Below are positions 33,749 through 42,447 of a stretch of DNA of 64,000 bases, in pieces; the first letter of the stretch is position 1, and each line of letters starts with the position of its first letter. The translations under genes were made by a program, and so were the position numbers. Source of the stretch: Peptoniphilus duerdenii ATCC BAA-1640 (lineage in GTDB: Bacteria > Bacillota > Clostridia > Tissierellales > Peptoniphilaceae); contig NZ_GL397071.1 in NCBI RefSeq assembly GCF_000146345.1, positions 710,049 to 774,048 of the forward strand. The letters run 5' to 3'. The notes beneath the pieces were generated by a model. That model saw nothing but the letters and a program-made list of their open reading frames with translations, was not told the DNA's origin and made no database searches.

Positions 33749-34907
33749 CTTTGATAAATTTATAGATAGAAGTGAAAGCGACTGTAAAAAGTTTCGCCAC
33801 TCAAAAGAGTTAAATTTTTTACCTTTATGGATTGCTGATACAGATTTTGAAGTACCAGAATTTGTTTCAAAAGCGATGATAGAAAGAGCTAACCATAAGT
33901 GTTATGGCTATCCATATGAAGATGAAGAATTTGGAAAAGTAACTGCTAATTGGATAGAAAAAAGACATGGACATAGTATTCAAAATGAAGATGTTGTATT
34001 TGTAACCGGTGTTATACCAGGGCTTACCTATATAATAGATGAATTCACTAATCCAGGAGACCATATAGTTTACAATACACCTATATATAATCCTATTATG
34101 GAGGCAATAGAAGATGGTGGAAGAGTAAGAGTAGAATCTCCATTTATTAAAATTGACAACGAATACAGAATTGATTTTGAAGATTTAGAAGAAAAACTAA
34201 AAAATCCTAAGACATCTTTGTTTGTACTAGTAAATCCACACAATCCTTTAGGAAAAGTATATTGTAAGGAAGAGTTACTAAAGATTCTAGAATTATGTTT
34301 AAAATATAATGTCAAAGTTTTTTCAGATGAGATACATTCAGACATTATATTAACAAAAGATAAAAAACATATTCCTTTTGCTAGTTTAAGTAAAGAAGCA
34401 TCAGATATATGTTTTACAGGATATAATCCAGGCAAAGCATTTAATGTATCTGGTTTAAGAACAGCTTGTATAGTAATACAAAACAAAAACTTAAGAGAAA
34501 GATTTATAATTGCTAGAAAAAAATTCAAAGGTATGGGGTTGACTATTTTTGGCCAAGCAGGATATATCGCTTGTTATAAATATGGCCATGAATACGTTGA
34601 TGAATTGGTTGAATACATCGAAAAAAATTATGAATTTGTAAAAAGCTTTATAAAAGAAAATAACCTAAAAATAACTACTTCAAACTTAGAAGGAACTTAC
34701 CTTATGTGGCTTGATTTTTCTGAGTATTTCAACAATCAAGAAGAATTGGATGATTTTATAAAGAATAAAGCTCATATATTTTTAAACAAAGGAACTTCTT
34801 TTGGAGAAAATGGAAAGTTACACATGAGAATGAATATCGCAACAACAAAGGATTATTTAAAAAAGGCATTAGAAAGATTAAAGGATGCATTAAATGAATC
34901 ATACTAA
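33738..34907 (+). CDS. MalY/PatB-family PLP C-S lyase or aminotransferase
   Basis: A 389-residue fold-type I PLP enzyme of the MalY/PatB group, which commonly has cystathionine beta-lyase (C-S lyase) activity. Features include LPLWIADTDFEVP near the N-terminus, VNPHNPLGKVY, SDEIHSDI and GYNPGKAFNVSGLR, whose Lys (about 233) should bind PLP. The start is GTG at 33738, overlapping tctA. In this operon the enzyme may cleave a thioether amino acid or transaminate a product; that is inference. The next gene overlaps its end by 14 bases. Confidence 0.88.
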   Translation: MQYNFDKFIDRSESDCKKFRHSKELNFLPLWIADTDFEVPEFVSKAMIERANHKCYGYPYEDEEFGKVTANWIEKRHGHSIQNEDVVFVTGVIPGLTYIIDEFTNPGDHIVYNTPIYNPIMEAIEDGGRVRVESPFIKIDNEYRIDFEDLEEKLKNPKTSLFVLVNPHNPLGKVYCKEELLKILELCLKYNVKVFSDEIHSDIILTKDKKHIPFASLSKEASDICFTGYNPGKAFNVSGLRTACIVIQNKNLRERFIIARKKFKGMGLTIFGQAGYIACYKYGHEYVDELVEYIEKNYEFVKSFIKENNLKITTSNLEGTYLMWLDFSEYFNNQEELDDFIKNKAHIFLNKGTSFGENGKLHMRMNIATTKDYLKKALERLKDALNESY

Positions 34908-36252
34908 AGATTTAATAAACTTTATATATAATTTAAACTATGATTCTCTTTCCAAAGACACCATTGTAAAAACAAAAGAATTAATTTTAGATACGCTAGG
35001 AGTAATTTATTCTGGTATTAATTCAGAACAAGGAAAAATTTGGATAGACTATATAAAGCAAACTTCTAATAAAGGCAAAAGTTATAGTCCAGGATTAGAA
35101 AAAAATATTGATGTTGAAAGTGCTTCTATGCTAAATTCTGCACTAGGTCACGCTGATGATTTTGATGATCTTCATTCTAAATCAATTGTTCATCCAGCCG
35201 TGTTGACAATTCCGTTAGCTTTAGCCATTTGTGAAGATTTAGAACTATCTGGAAAAGATTTGATAGTTTCAATAGTATCTGGATATGAGATAGCTTGTAG
35301 AGTAGGAGAGGCTATCAATCCAAAATCATATTATTATTGGCACACTACAGGTGTAGTAGCATCTCTTACAGCTGCAATAGTATCTGGTAAACTTATGAAA
35401 TTATCCGAAGAAGAGTTACTAAACTCAGTTGGAACAGCAGGTACACAGGCTTCAGGATTATGGCAATTTTTAGAAGACAATGGGATGTCAAAATCAGTGC
35501 ATGTGGCTAGAGGAGTATCTGATGGATTGTTTTCTTCTAAAATTTCTAAGTTTGGACTTAAAGGAGCATATAGAATTTTAGAAGGAGAAAAAGGTCTAAT
35601 AAAAGCTTTGTCAAATTTAGATAATGTAGATCGTTTAACACATAATTTAGGGAAAACTTTTAAAATTGATGAAACATCGATTAAAGCATATCCATGTTGT
35701 AGACACACCCATTCAGGAATATATGCGGCATTAAAGATAAAAAATAAAATAGAAAATTTGGAATCTATTACTAGTATAAAAGATTATGTTTACGAACCAT
35801 GCTTTAATATTACAAATAACAGCTCACCAACAACGGACTATGATCATAAGTTTAGTCTGCAATATTGCATAGCTTATGCATTATTAAATGGTGAAATTAA
35901 TAAAAAAACTTTTAAAGACACAAATATTAAGAATAAAGATTTATTAAACTTGATGTCTAAAATAGAGATAATAAATGATAAAGAAATAAATGAAAGATAT
36001 ATTGAACATCCTAATCAATGGATTCATAAACTTGTAATTGAACTTAAAAATAATGACAAGTTATATGAAGAAATTAAATATCCTTACGGTGATGTAAGAA
36101 ATTATATTAGTAATGAAGATTTAGTAAGTAAATTTAGGGAAAATACATCAGATAAATTATCCCTAATTCAGCAAGATAGGATGATAGAAGAAATATTTTC
36201 TATAGAAAATAGAGAATTATTAAAAGACTTTTTTGAAGAAGCTTTAAAATAA
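34894..36252 (+). CDS. MmgE/PrpD family protein
   Basis: A 452-residue protein of the MmgE/PrpD family. Members include 2-methylcitrate dehydratase, cis-aconitate decarboxylase (itaconate formation) and iminodisuccinate epimerase, so they act on branched or substituted di- and tricarboxylates. Visible signatures are LGVIYSGINSEQG, GHADDFDDLHSKS followed by IVHPAV (active-site-type Asp and His), and KAYPCCRHTHSGI. AAAGGATG precedes the ATG, which lies inside the end of the MalY-like gene. It ends the operon. The family alone does not fix the reaction. Confidence 0.88.
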   Translation: MNHTKDLINFIYNLNYDSLSKDTIVKTKELILDTLGVIYSGINSEQGKIWIDYIKQTSNKGKSYSPGLEKNIDVESASMLNSALGHADDFDDLHSKSIVHPAVLTIPLALAICEDLELSGKDLIVSIVSGYEIACRVGEAINPKSYYYWHTTGVVASLTAAIVSGKLMKLSEEELLNSVGTAGTQASGLWQFLEDNGMSKSVHVARGVSDGLFSSKISKFGLKGAYRILEGEKGLIKALSNLDNVDRLTHNLGKTFKIDETSIKAYPCCRHTHSGIYAALKIKNKIENLESITSIKDYVYEPCFNITNNSSPTTDYDHKFSLQYCIAYALLNGEINKKTFKDTNIKNKDLLNLMSKIEIINDKEINERYIEHPNQWIHKLVIELKNNDKLYEEIKYPYGDVRNYISNEDLVSKFRENTSDKLSLIQQDRMIEEIFSIENRELLKDFFEEALK

Positions 36253-36405
36253 GATATAAGTGAATATATTATAATAAGAAATAAGAATATCGAATTGCTA
36301 GAAATAAAAATTTTTCTAGAATAACAATTAATTCAAGTGCTTATAAAAAATCTAAATAAAATAAACTGGCATATATAATTATTTAAATTAAATATTCATT
36401 TAAAT

Positions 36406-36434
36406 GAAAAAAAGCTAGAAACTAGATCTTTTTC
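36406..36434 (+). terminator. Possible terminator of the TTT operon
   Basis: GAAAAAAAGCTAG and CTAGATCTTTTTC form an imperfect near-palindrome with an AAA loop. The second half is only moderately T-rich, so the call is tentative. I see nothing else in 36253-36405. Confidence 0.45.
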
Positions 36435-36454
36435 ATTAAATCCTTCTTTGTAAT

Positions 36455-36484
36455 AGAAAAAAGAGGCTCAAAGCCTCTTTTTTC
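36455..36484. terminator. Terminator after the dicarboxylate symporter gene
   Basis: AAGAGGCT / AGCCTCTT with a CAA loop and T runs on both strands. Mainly it serves the minus-strand gene ending at 36498. Confidence 0.88.
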
Positions 36485-36497
36485 TTTATTTATTATT

Positions 36498-37715
36498 TTA
36501 TTTTGCTTCTGCATTTTCTTCTGGTACGTATACTGGATTGTTTCCATGGCCTGGAACTTTTTTAAAGATTCCTGTTACCATAAGAGCGATCGCTCCGTCA
36601 CCTGTTACGTTACATGCAGTTCCGAATGAGTCTTGAAGTGCAAAGATTGAAAGCATAAGTGCTGTTCCTGTATCGTTGAATCCTAGTACTGAAATGATAA
36701 GTCCTAGAGATGCAACTACTGTTCCTCCTGGTACTCCTGGTGCTGCTATTGCAAAGATTCCAAGTAGAAGTATAAATGTAATCATACTTGAAGTTTCAGG
36801 TAGTTGTCCAGTTAAAATTTGGGATACTGTCATAACGAAGAATACTTCTGTTAGTACTGATCCGCAAAGGTGAGTGTTTGAACATAGTGGAATTACAAAG
36901 TCTCTGATCTTTGGATCTAGAACTTTTGATTTGCTTGCACATTTAAGAGCAACTGATAGTGTAGCTGCAGAGCTCATAGTTCCAAGAGCTGTAACGTATG
37001 CTGGTGCATAGTGTCTATAAACTTCTCTTGGGTTTGCTTTACTGATGATACCTGCTATAGAGTATAGTAGAGTCATCCAGATGAAGTGACCAACGATTAC
37101 GATTAGTATAACTTTTAAGAATACTGGAAGTTCGTTAATGATAGTTCCTTGGTAACTTAATTCGGCAAATGTAACTCCGATATATAGTGGAAGTATTCTG
37201 ATAACAACCTTGTCAACGATCCAAAGAATTACATTGTTGAATTCTTTTAGAAGACTTTCCCAAGTGCTGCTTCCTGTTCCTAGTACTGCAAGACCAATTA
37301 GTACAGATGTGATAAGTGCTGTCATAACTGGCATGATTGGTGAGATTGAAAGCTTGAAGATTGCTTCAGGGATTTCGTTACCTGCACCAACTTGAGATGC
37401 GATATTTAGATGTGGAATGATAATTCTTCCTGCTATAAAGCTTAGAGTTGCTGCTCCAACTGATGAAATATAGCATATAAGTAATGAAGTTGAAAGAATC
37501 TTACCTGCAGATTCTTTAAGGCTAACGATTGCCGGGGTGATGAACCCTAAGACAATTAGTGGTACTACATATCCTATAACGTCGCCTAGGATTCTTTTGA
37601 TTGCGTCAATTATTGCAATAAAAGATTCGTTTGAAATATTGCCTACGAATATACCTATGATAATACCTAGTAATAGTTTGAATATTAAACTATTAAAAAA
37701 ACTTTTCTTTTGCAT
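36498..37715 (-). CDS. Dicarboxylate/amino acid:cation symporter (DAACS)
   Basis: A 405-residue membrane protein of the DctA/GltP/SstT family, with about eight helices and two hairpin loops. Signatures seen are YVVPLIVLGFITPAI, the serine-rich TALGTMSSAATLSVAL loop (HP1), SNTHLCGSV (NTxxD-like motif region) and PGVPGGTVVASLG (HP2). It imports glutamate, aspartate, serine/threonine or a dicarboxylate with Na+ or H+. A GGAGG site precedes the ATG. A MarR gene lies 105 bases upstream on the same strand and may control it. Confidence 0.93.
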   Translation of the reverse strand: MQKKSFFNSLIFKLLLGIIIGIFVGNISNESFIAIIDAIKRILGDVIGYVVPLIVLGFITPAIVSLKESAGKILSTSLLICYISSVGAATLSFIAGRIIIPHLNIASQVGAGNEIPEAIFKLSISPIMPVMTALITSVLIGLAVLGTGSSTWESLLKEFNNVILWIVDKVVIRILPLYIGVTFAELSYQGTIINELPVFLKVILIVIVGHFIWMTLLYSIAGIISKANPREVYRHYAPAYVTALGTMSSAATLSVALKCASKSKVLDPKIRDFVIPLCSNTHLCGSVLTEVFFVMTVSQILTGQLPETSSMITFILLLGIFAIAAPGVPGGTVVASLGLIISVLGFNDTGTALMLSIFALQDSFGTACNVTGDGAIALMVTGIFKKVPGHGNNPVYVPEENAEAK

Positions 37716-37820
37716 AGTTCCTCCTTTTTACTGTTAAAATCTATAAATTTATTATATCACTAATTTAACACAAATAGAAGAAAACATTATCTTAACTTTT
37801 AATAAAATTTTATTATATAA

Positions 37821-38366
37821 TTATTTTTCTTTTGTACTTGTCAAAAGATCGTTGTAGTGACTACATACCTTATCGAAAGATATTAGATCATCAACAGTTA
37901 GAGTTTTAAGTAGTTTTTTATTTGTCTTTAAAATATCTATATTATCGTATCTCTTGTGGGCTAGAGTTACTTCTTCGCCGAGTTCTGTAGTATATAGATG
38001 GTATATCTTTCCGTTTTCTACTGAATTTTCTCTAATGATTAAATTTTGTTTTAGAAGTTTTCTGATGGTTTGGGATATAGCAGATGTGGTTCTATTCCAA
38101 TCTTTTGCAATCGCTGTCACTGTAGTACCAGGATTATCAGAAATATTTGTAAGTATGTGGACCTCCACCATAGTTAGTTCTGGTCCTGCACCGTAGTCTC
38201 TTCTTTGGTTAAAATAGTTTGAATATGAGAGGACAAAGCGATACATAGAATCCATAACTAAGTTTAAATCTTCATAATTTTTATCAGTCTCTTCCTTTGG
38301 AGCATCAGGCTCTATCCATTGATTAATAATTTTTTTATTGTATATTTCTCTTAATTTCTTTTCCAT
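37821..38366 (-). CDS. MarR family transcriptional regulator
   Basis: A 181-residue protein with a winged-helix domain of the MarR type (about residues 60-145): VTAIAKDWNRTTSAISQTIR is the HTH, followed by a wing ending KIYHLYTT. The N-terminal 45 residues are a helical extension (IINQWIEPDAPKEETDK) longer than usual. ATG 38366 is preferred over GTG 38372 because the GAGGTG site overlaps the GTG. It could respond to a small acidic ligand and control the symporter downstream or itself; the target is not shown by the sequence. Confidence 0.88.
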   Translation of the reverse strand: MEKKLREIYNKKIINQWIEPDAPKEETDKNYEDLNLVMDSMYRFVLSYSNYFNQRRDYGAGPELTMVEVHILTNISDNPGTTVTAIAKDWNRTTSAISQTIRKLLKQNLIIRENSVENGKIYHLYTTELGEEVTLAHKRYDNIDILKTNKKLLKTLTVDDLISFDKVCSHYNDLLTSTKEK

Positions 38367-38464
38367 AAACACCTCTTAATATATTTTATCATTTAAAAAG
38401 AAATTAAGCAAAACTTAATTGTTAAGCGGTTTAATTATTTTTGAAGATTTTAAAAATACTAAAT

Positions 38465-38489
38465 AAAAAATCTCCTTATAAGGAGATTT
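38465..38489 (-). terminator. Terminator of the minus-strand 43.8-38.5 kb run
   Basis: AAATCTCCTT / AAGGAGATTT with a two-base centre; on the minus strand it is followed by TTTTTATTT. Confidence 0.85.
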
Positions 38490-38495
38490 ATAAAT

Positions 38496-39254
38496 TTATT
38501 CAATTTCTTTTAAGAGATTTATTCCTCTTTCAAGCATATGGGTTGTGATTTGGTGGGTGGTTTTTTCAAAGGTTTCATAGATCAATTTTCCTTCGTCAAA
38601 GCTATCTTTTGCAACTTTATAAAATTCTCTATCGTACTCTGGATTTACTACGTCGTCTTCTTCTCCGTGAATCATAAATAGTGGTCTATTTTCCATGTCT
38701 TCTATATGAATCATAGGATCCATTTGAAGGGAGAACTCGTACCTTCTATCTAGAGTCCAATCTTTTTCATCTTCTAAACTTTTTATATCTTCTACGATTT
38801 TTTGCCAGTTCATGCTTCCGTTAAAGAGGAGAGCTGCCTTTATCTTTTTGTTGAATGTATAGATGGAACCTGCTGTGATTGCACCGAGACTGTGTCCACT
38901 TACATATATATTTTCTTCGTCTGCGTTAAATTCTTCTATGGCAGCTTTATAAATTGACACAGATTCTTCTATATTGTGCATAAGGACTCTTAAAAAATAG
39001 TCTCTTTTTACTTCATCTTTTTCGTAATCGAGGCTTCCTCTTTCGCCGTGGTATCTCGCTTCTGGTAGGATTACTTGGTATCCATATGATGCGAAGATAC
39101 TAGCTCTAAATACTTGGTTATTTCTACAGGAGCCCCAGCCGTGGTAAAAGATGATGGTTTTGTACTTATCCCTTTTTTCTTTTGGACGGATGACCCAGGT
39201 AGGTATTTCGCCAACTTTTGTATCAATATATTCTAAAAATTCTGATCTTAACAT
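38496..39254 (-). CDS. Alpha/beta hydrolase
   Basis: A 252-residue cytoplasmic alpha/beta hydrolase. The oxyanion region is FYHGWGS, the nucleophile elbow VSGHSLGA (Ser near residue 118), a likely acid in IHGEEDDVVN, and the His in TTHQITTH. The layout resembles prolyl-oligopeptidase/dienelactone-hydrolase-like esterases; the substrate is unknown. Start ATG 39254 has GGAGG six bases upstream, inside the end of ung; an ATG 12 bases earlier lies over that site. It is the last gene of the operon. Confidence 0.82.
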   Translation of the reverse strand: MLRSEFLEYIDTKVGEIPTWVIRPKEKRDKYKTIIFYHGWGSCRNNQVFRASIFASYGYQVILPEARYHGERGSLDYEKDEVKRDYFLRVLMHNIEESVSIYKAAIEEFNADEENIYVSGHSLGAITAGSIYTFNKKIKAALLFNGSMNWQKIVEDIKSLEDEKDWTLDRRYEFSLQMDPMIHIEDMENRPLFMIHGEEDDVVNPEYDREFYKVAKDSFDEGKLIYETFEKTTHQITTHMLERGINLLKEIE

Positions 39255-39916
39255 TTTATCCTCCAATCAGGGGGATTTTCCCCGTGCTCTATAAAATATT
39301 CATTTACTTTTGAAAATGGTTTGGACCCGAAAAATCCTCTGTATGCAGAAAGTGGACTTGGGTGTGGTCCTTCTATGATTAAATGGTCCCTATTTTTTAG
39401 AAGTCTCTTCTTTGATCTTGCGTGAGATCCCCAAAGAATAAATGCCATTGGTTCTTTCTTTTCATCGAGCGCTTCTATAACTCTATCTGTGAAAAATTCC
39501 CAGCCAATTTTTGAGTGACTCATAGGTGATCCTTCACGAACGGTTAAGGTTGTGTTTAGAAGCATGATTCCAGAGTCAGCCCAAGATTTTAAATATCCTG
39601 TACTTGGGATTTCTACTCCTAAGTCGGAATTTAGTTCCTTATAAATATTTACGAGACTCGGTGGAATTTTAACTCCAGGCTTAACTGAAAATGCCAGGCC
39701 GTGAGCTTGGTTGTATCCGTGGTATGGATCCTGCCCGAGGATCAACACTTTGACCTTGTCATAATCTGTTAGACGAAATGCTGAGAACACATCACTTTTC
39801 TTTGGATAGATTCTATAATTTTTATATTCTTCTTCCAAAAGTGACATTGTCTCTTTGAAGTAGGGCTTGTCAAACTCATCCTTTAAGACTTCGTCCCAAA
39901 CACTATTTAACTTCAT
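39248..39916 (-). CDS. ung: Uracil-DNA glycosylase
   Basis: A 222-residue family 1 UDG that removes uracil from DNA for base-excision repair. The water-activating loop LGQDPYHG (Asp near residue 64) and the HPSPLSAYRG leucine loop near 186 are intact, and length is normal. It overlaps the TrkA stop codon by four bases (ATGA) and the following hydrolase by seven, so it is part of a compact operon. Confidence 0.97.
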   Translation of the reverse strand: MKLNSVWDEVLKDEFDKPYFKETMSLLEEEYKNYRIYPKKSDVFSAFRLTDYDKVKVLILGQDPYHGYNQAHGLAFSVKPGVKIPPSLVNIYKELNSDLGVEIPSTGYLKSWADSGIMLLNTTLTVREGSPMSHSKIGWEFFTDRVIEALDEKKEPMAFILWGSHARSKKRLLKNRDHLIIEGPHPSPLSAYRGFFGSKPFSKVNEYFIEHGENPPDWRIKC

Positions 39917-41289
39917 CTTCTGCCTCCAAATAGATTAGGAAAGATTCTTCTTTTAGATATTCCTAAGAAGCTTAGAAGTTCATTTCTATTTTCTTTTTTA
40001 AAGAAGATTACTAATGTGTCGTCCTTTGCAACTTCAGATTTTCCTATTGGGATGATGGCGAGATTATCTTTTCTTATTATTGCGCCTATTACAATATTTT
40101 TAGGTGGATTTAACTCTGCCATGGTCTTGCCGATTAGATGTGAATCTTCTTTTAATTTTACTTCTAAAACTTCAGCCCTGTCTCCAAACATGTGGTAGAT
40201 GTTAAGCCCTGCGTTCTTACCAATAAGGTTAAGAATTTTTCCGACCAAGATTATCTTTGGATTTATGACCGCATCTACAGGAAGTGAGTCGATAAATTTA
40301 TTGTAAGTTCTAGAATAAACTTTTAAGATTATATCTTTTATTCCGATTCCAGATGCGAGAAGTCCTACGGCTATGTTTAGCTCATCTTCTTCTGTGGAAG
40401 CTATGAGTACATCCGCAGTTTTGAACTCTTCTTGTGAAGATTTAAGTTCATTTTTAAAATTGTTTTTAATTACAAATGCTTCTGGATATTTCTTGCGAAG
40501 GTCCGCAACCTTTTCGTCGCCCTCTTCCACAATTTTTATATTCATTTCAGTTACATTTTCTACAAGAGCTCTAGTTAAGTCTGAGTCGCCGATGATAGTC
40601 ATTTCCTTTTTCTGTCTATGTTCTTCAAAATAAAAATAAGTATTTTTTAGAGAAATTATATCTGACGAAAGACCCATTACATAGATTAGGTCGTCTCTTT
40701 CTATTATGGTCTGTCCGGTTGGGATGATAAGCTCGCTATTTCTTAGAATTCCAACCACTCTAACGGTTGATAATAATCCTATATCTTCTAGCTTTTTATT
40801 TACAAAATCCTCTGCGTACTGAGCTTTTATGCTTGAGAGAAGTACCTTGCCACCGGCGAATATATCTGACTTAAATCCAATATCTTCTTCCACCATCTTC
40901 ACGATGTACTTAGACGCTTCTAAATCTTCATTTATAATATAATCTATTCCAAAGGACTCTTTATTTTTTATGATGAAATTTATGTCGTCGTACCTATTCA
41001 CCTTGGTGATGATATTTTTTGCTCCATATTTCTTGCACATTTTTGAAAGTACAAAGTTTAAAAAGTCATCATCTTCTAAGATAAGAGAGTAGTCATAGCT
41101 TTCTAATTTAAGTGAAGATAAAAATTCGTCATCCAAAAGATTTCCAGAGATAATCTCTGCAGATTTTTTGTCGAAATCATTGTAGAATTTGTCAGGATAT
41201 CCGACTACTGTTACTTCATCGTCATATATTTCTAAATTTTTAACTACTTGTTCTGATATTAACTTGGTTCCAAAGATTATAATCTTCAT
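39913..41289 (-). CDS. TrkA-like potassium-uptake regulatory protein
   Basis: A 458-residue cytoplasmic protein with two RCK_N/RCK_C units (about 1-220 and 225-450), the TrkA layout that gates TrkH/KtrB potassium channels using NAD(H) or nucleotides. RCK_C parts such as RDDLIYVMG and KDDTLVIFF close each half. The first Rossmann glycine motif is replaced by IIFGTKLIS, so nucleotide binding there may be changed. No TrkH partner is in the window. C-di-AMP binds RCK_C domains in other Firmicutes, which could link this protein with GdpP at 3632; that is inference. It overlaps ung and follows a CDF exporter gene by two bases. Confidence 0.82.
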   Translation of the reverse strand: MKIIIFGTKLISEQVVKNLEIYDDEVTVVGYPDKFYNDFDKKSAEIISGNLLDDEFLSSLKLESYDYSLILEDDDFLNFVLSKMCKKYGAKNIITKVNRYDDINFIIKNKESFGIDYIINEDLEASKYIVKMVEEDIGFKSDIFAGGKVLLSSIKAQYAEDFVNKKLEDIGLLSTVRVVGILRNSELIIPTGQTIIERDDLIYVMGLSSDIISLKNTYFYFEEHRQKKEMTIIGDSDLTRALVENVTEMNIKIVEEGDEKVADLRKKYPEAFVIKNNFKNELKSSQEEFKTADVLIASTEEDELNIAVGLLASGIGIKDIILKVYSRTYNKFIDSLPVDAVINPKIILVGKILNLIGKNAGLNIYHMFGDRAEVLEVKLKEDSHLIGKTMAELNPPKNIVIGAIIRKDNLAIIPIGKSEVAKDDTLVIFFKKENRNELLSFLGISKRRIFPNLFGGRR

Positions 41290-41291
41290 AT

Positions 41292-42440
41292 CTAAAACCT
41301 TTCTCCCGCTCTAACTAGGATTTTGTATCCTGGGATTTCTTTCTTTATTTCGTTGGTAATTCTATCTACCATTTCTTTTCTTTCCTTGGTACTCTTAAGG
41401 AGATTGCCGTCAATAACCGCATCGAAGCTCAAAGTTTCCGATGTGATTATAAGGTCATGAAAATCTACAAATCCGTTTAATCTGTCCATGACACTTCTAA
41501 TCTTTTCCTCTGCTTTTATATATTTTTCTCCAGTCATTCCCTGTGGTTCGATGTGTATGATAAGTCTTATGCCCATTTCGTCCCCGACTTCTCTTTCAAT
41601 CTCACTTATGATTGCGTGGGCGGTGTAGATATCCATCTCGTGAGGGAGTTCTACATCCACTATGGCAAACTTATCTTCTGGACCGAAGGATACGATTCTA
41701 TAGTCGTGGGAATCCACCACATGATCGTATGAATTGATCCTCTTCTTTAACTCTTTTATCAAATTTTCATCAGGACTTGCTCCTATGATATCAGAGACCG
41801 TATCTCTTATTAGAGAAAATGCTGAGTAGATGATAAATATTGATACGATTATCCCGGCAACTCCATCTACGTGGAAGTTGAAGAATTTATTTGAAATAAT
41901 ATTTACCATTACTACTGAAGTAACTAGCACATCTCCTAGAGCGTCGGTCCCCGTTGCGATAAGGGGAGTAGAATTTATTTTGTGACCTAAGTGTCTATAA
42001 AATGTAAATAGATATACCTTTACTGCGATTGATAGAAGAATCAATATAAACGCCAGGTTTGAATAGCTATCTATGGTTCCATCTTTAAGTCTTTTAAAAG
42101 ATGCAATTAAAAATTGAACTCCAACTGCAAATACAAATATGCAAATTACCATTGCTGCTAAATATTCTATTCTTCCGTGACCGTAAGGGTGCTCCTTGTC
42201 GGGAGGTCTCTTGGAGAGTTTCACTCCGACTATGGTAACCACTGCACTCATAACGTCAAATACATTGTTAACCCCGTCTGCCAACACAGACACTGAGCCG
42301 GATACGATTCCAATTACGACCTTAACCAGTGAAAGAACTACGTTTGATAAAATTCCCATGAGGGAAGCGTAGGTTGTGATCCTTTCACGATTTTCGTGGG
42401 GAGTATCGTATCCGCCGAGTTTTAAAATAATATTTTCCAT
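41292..42440 (-). CDS. Cation diffusion facilitator (CDF) metal exporter
   Basis: A 382-residue protein with six helices in the first 215 residues and a cytoplasmic C-terminal domain. VSVLADGVNNVFDVMSA contains the transport-site Asp residues and PPDKEHPYGHGRIEYLAA is the CDF signature. The C-terminal part carries His/Asp residues typical of the metal-sensing dimer domain and is longer than in FieF. It exports Zn2+, Fe2+, Mn2+ or similar. It lies seven bases after the AI-2E-type permease gene and two bases before trkA. Confidence 0.92.
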   Translation of the reverse strand: MENIILKLGGYDTPHENRERITTYASLMGILSNVVLSLVKVVIGIVSGSVSVLADGVNNVFDVMSAVVTIVGVKLSKRPPDKEHPYGHGRIEYLAAMVICIFVFAVGVQFLIASFKRLKDGTIDSYSNLAFILILLSIAVKVYLFTFYRHLGHKINSTPLIATGTDALGDVLVTSVVMVNIISNKFFNFHVDGVAGIIVSIFIIYSAFSLIRDTVSDIIGASPDENLIKELKKRINSYDHVVDSHDYRIVSFGPEDKFAIVDVELPHEMDIYTAHAIISEIEREVGDEMGIRLIIHIEPQGMTGEKYIKAEEKIRSVMDRLNGFVDFHDLIITSETLSFDAVIDGNLLKSTKERKEMVDRITNEIKKEIPGYKILVRAGERF

Positions 42441-42447
42441 AAATCAC

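Noticed and set aside
37801-37814. Palindrome AATAAAATTTTATT between the MarR and symporter genes
   Set aside because: It is pure A/T, so chance symmetry is likely, and it lacks a clear T run or a second copy.
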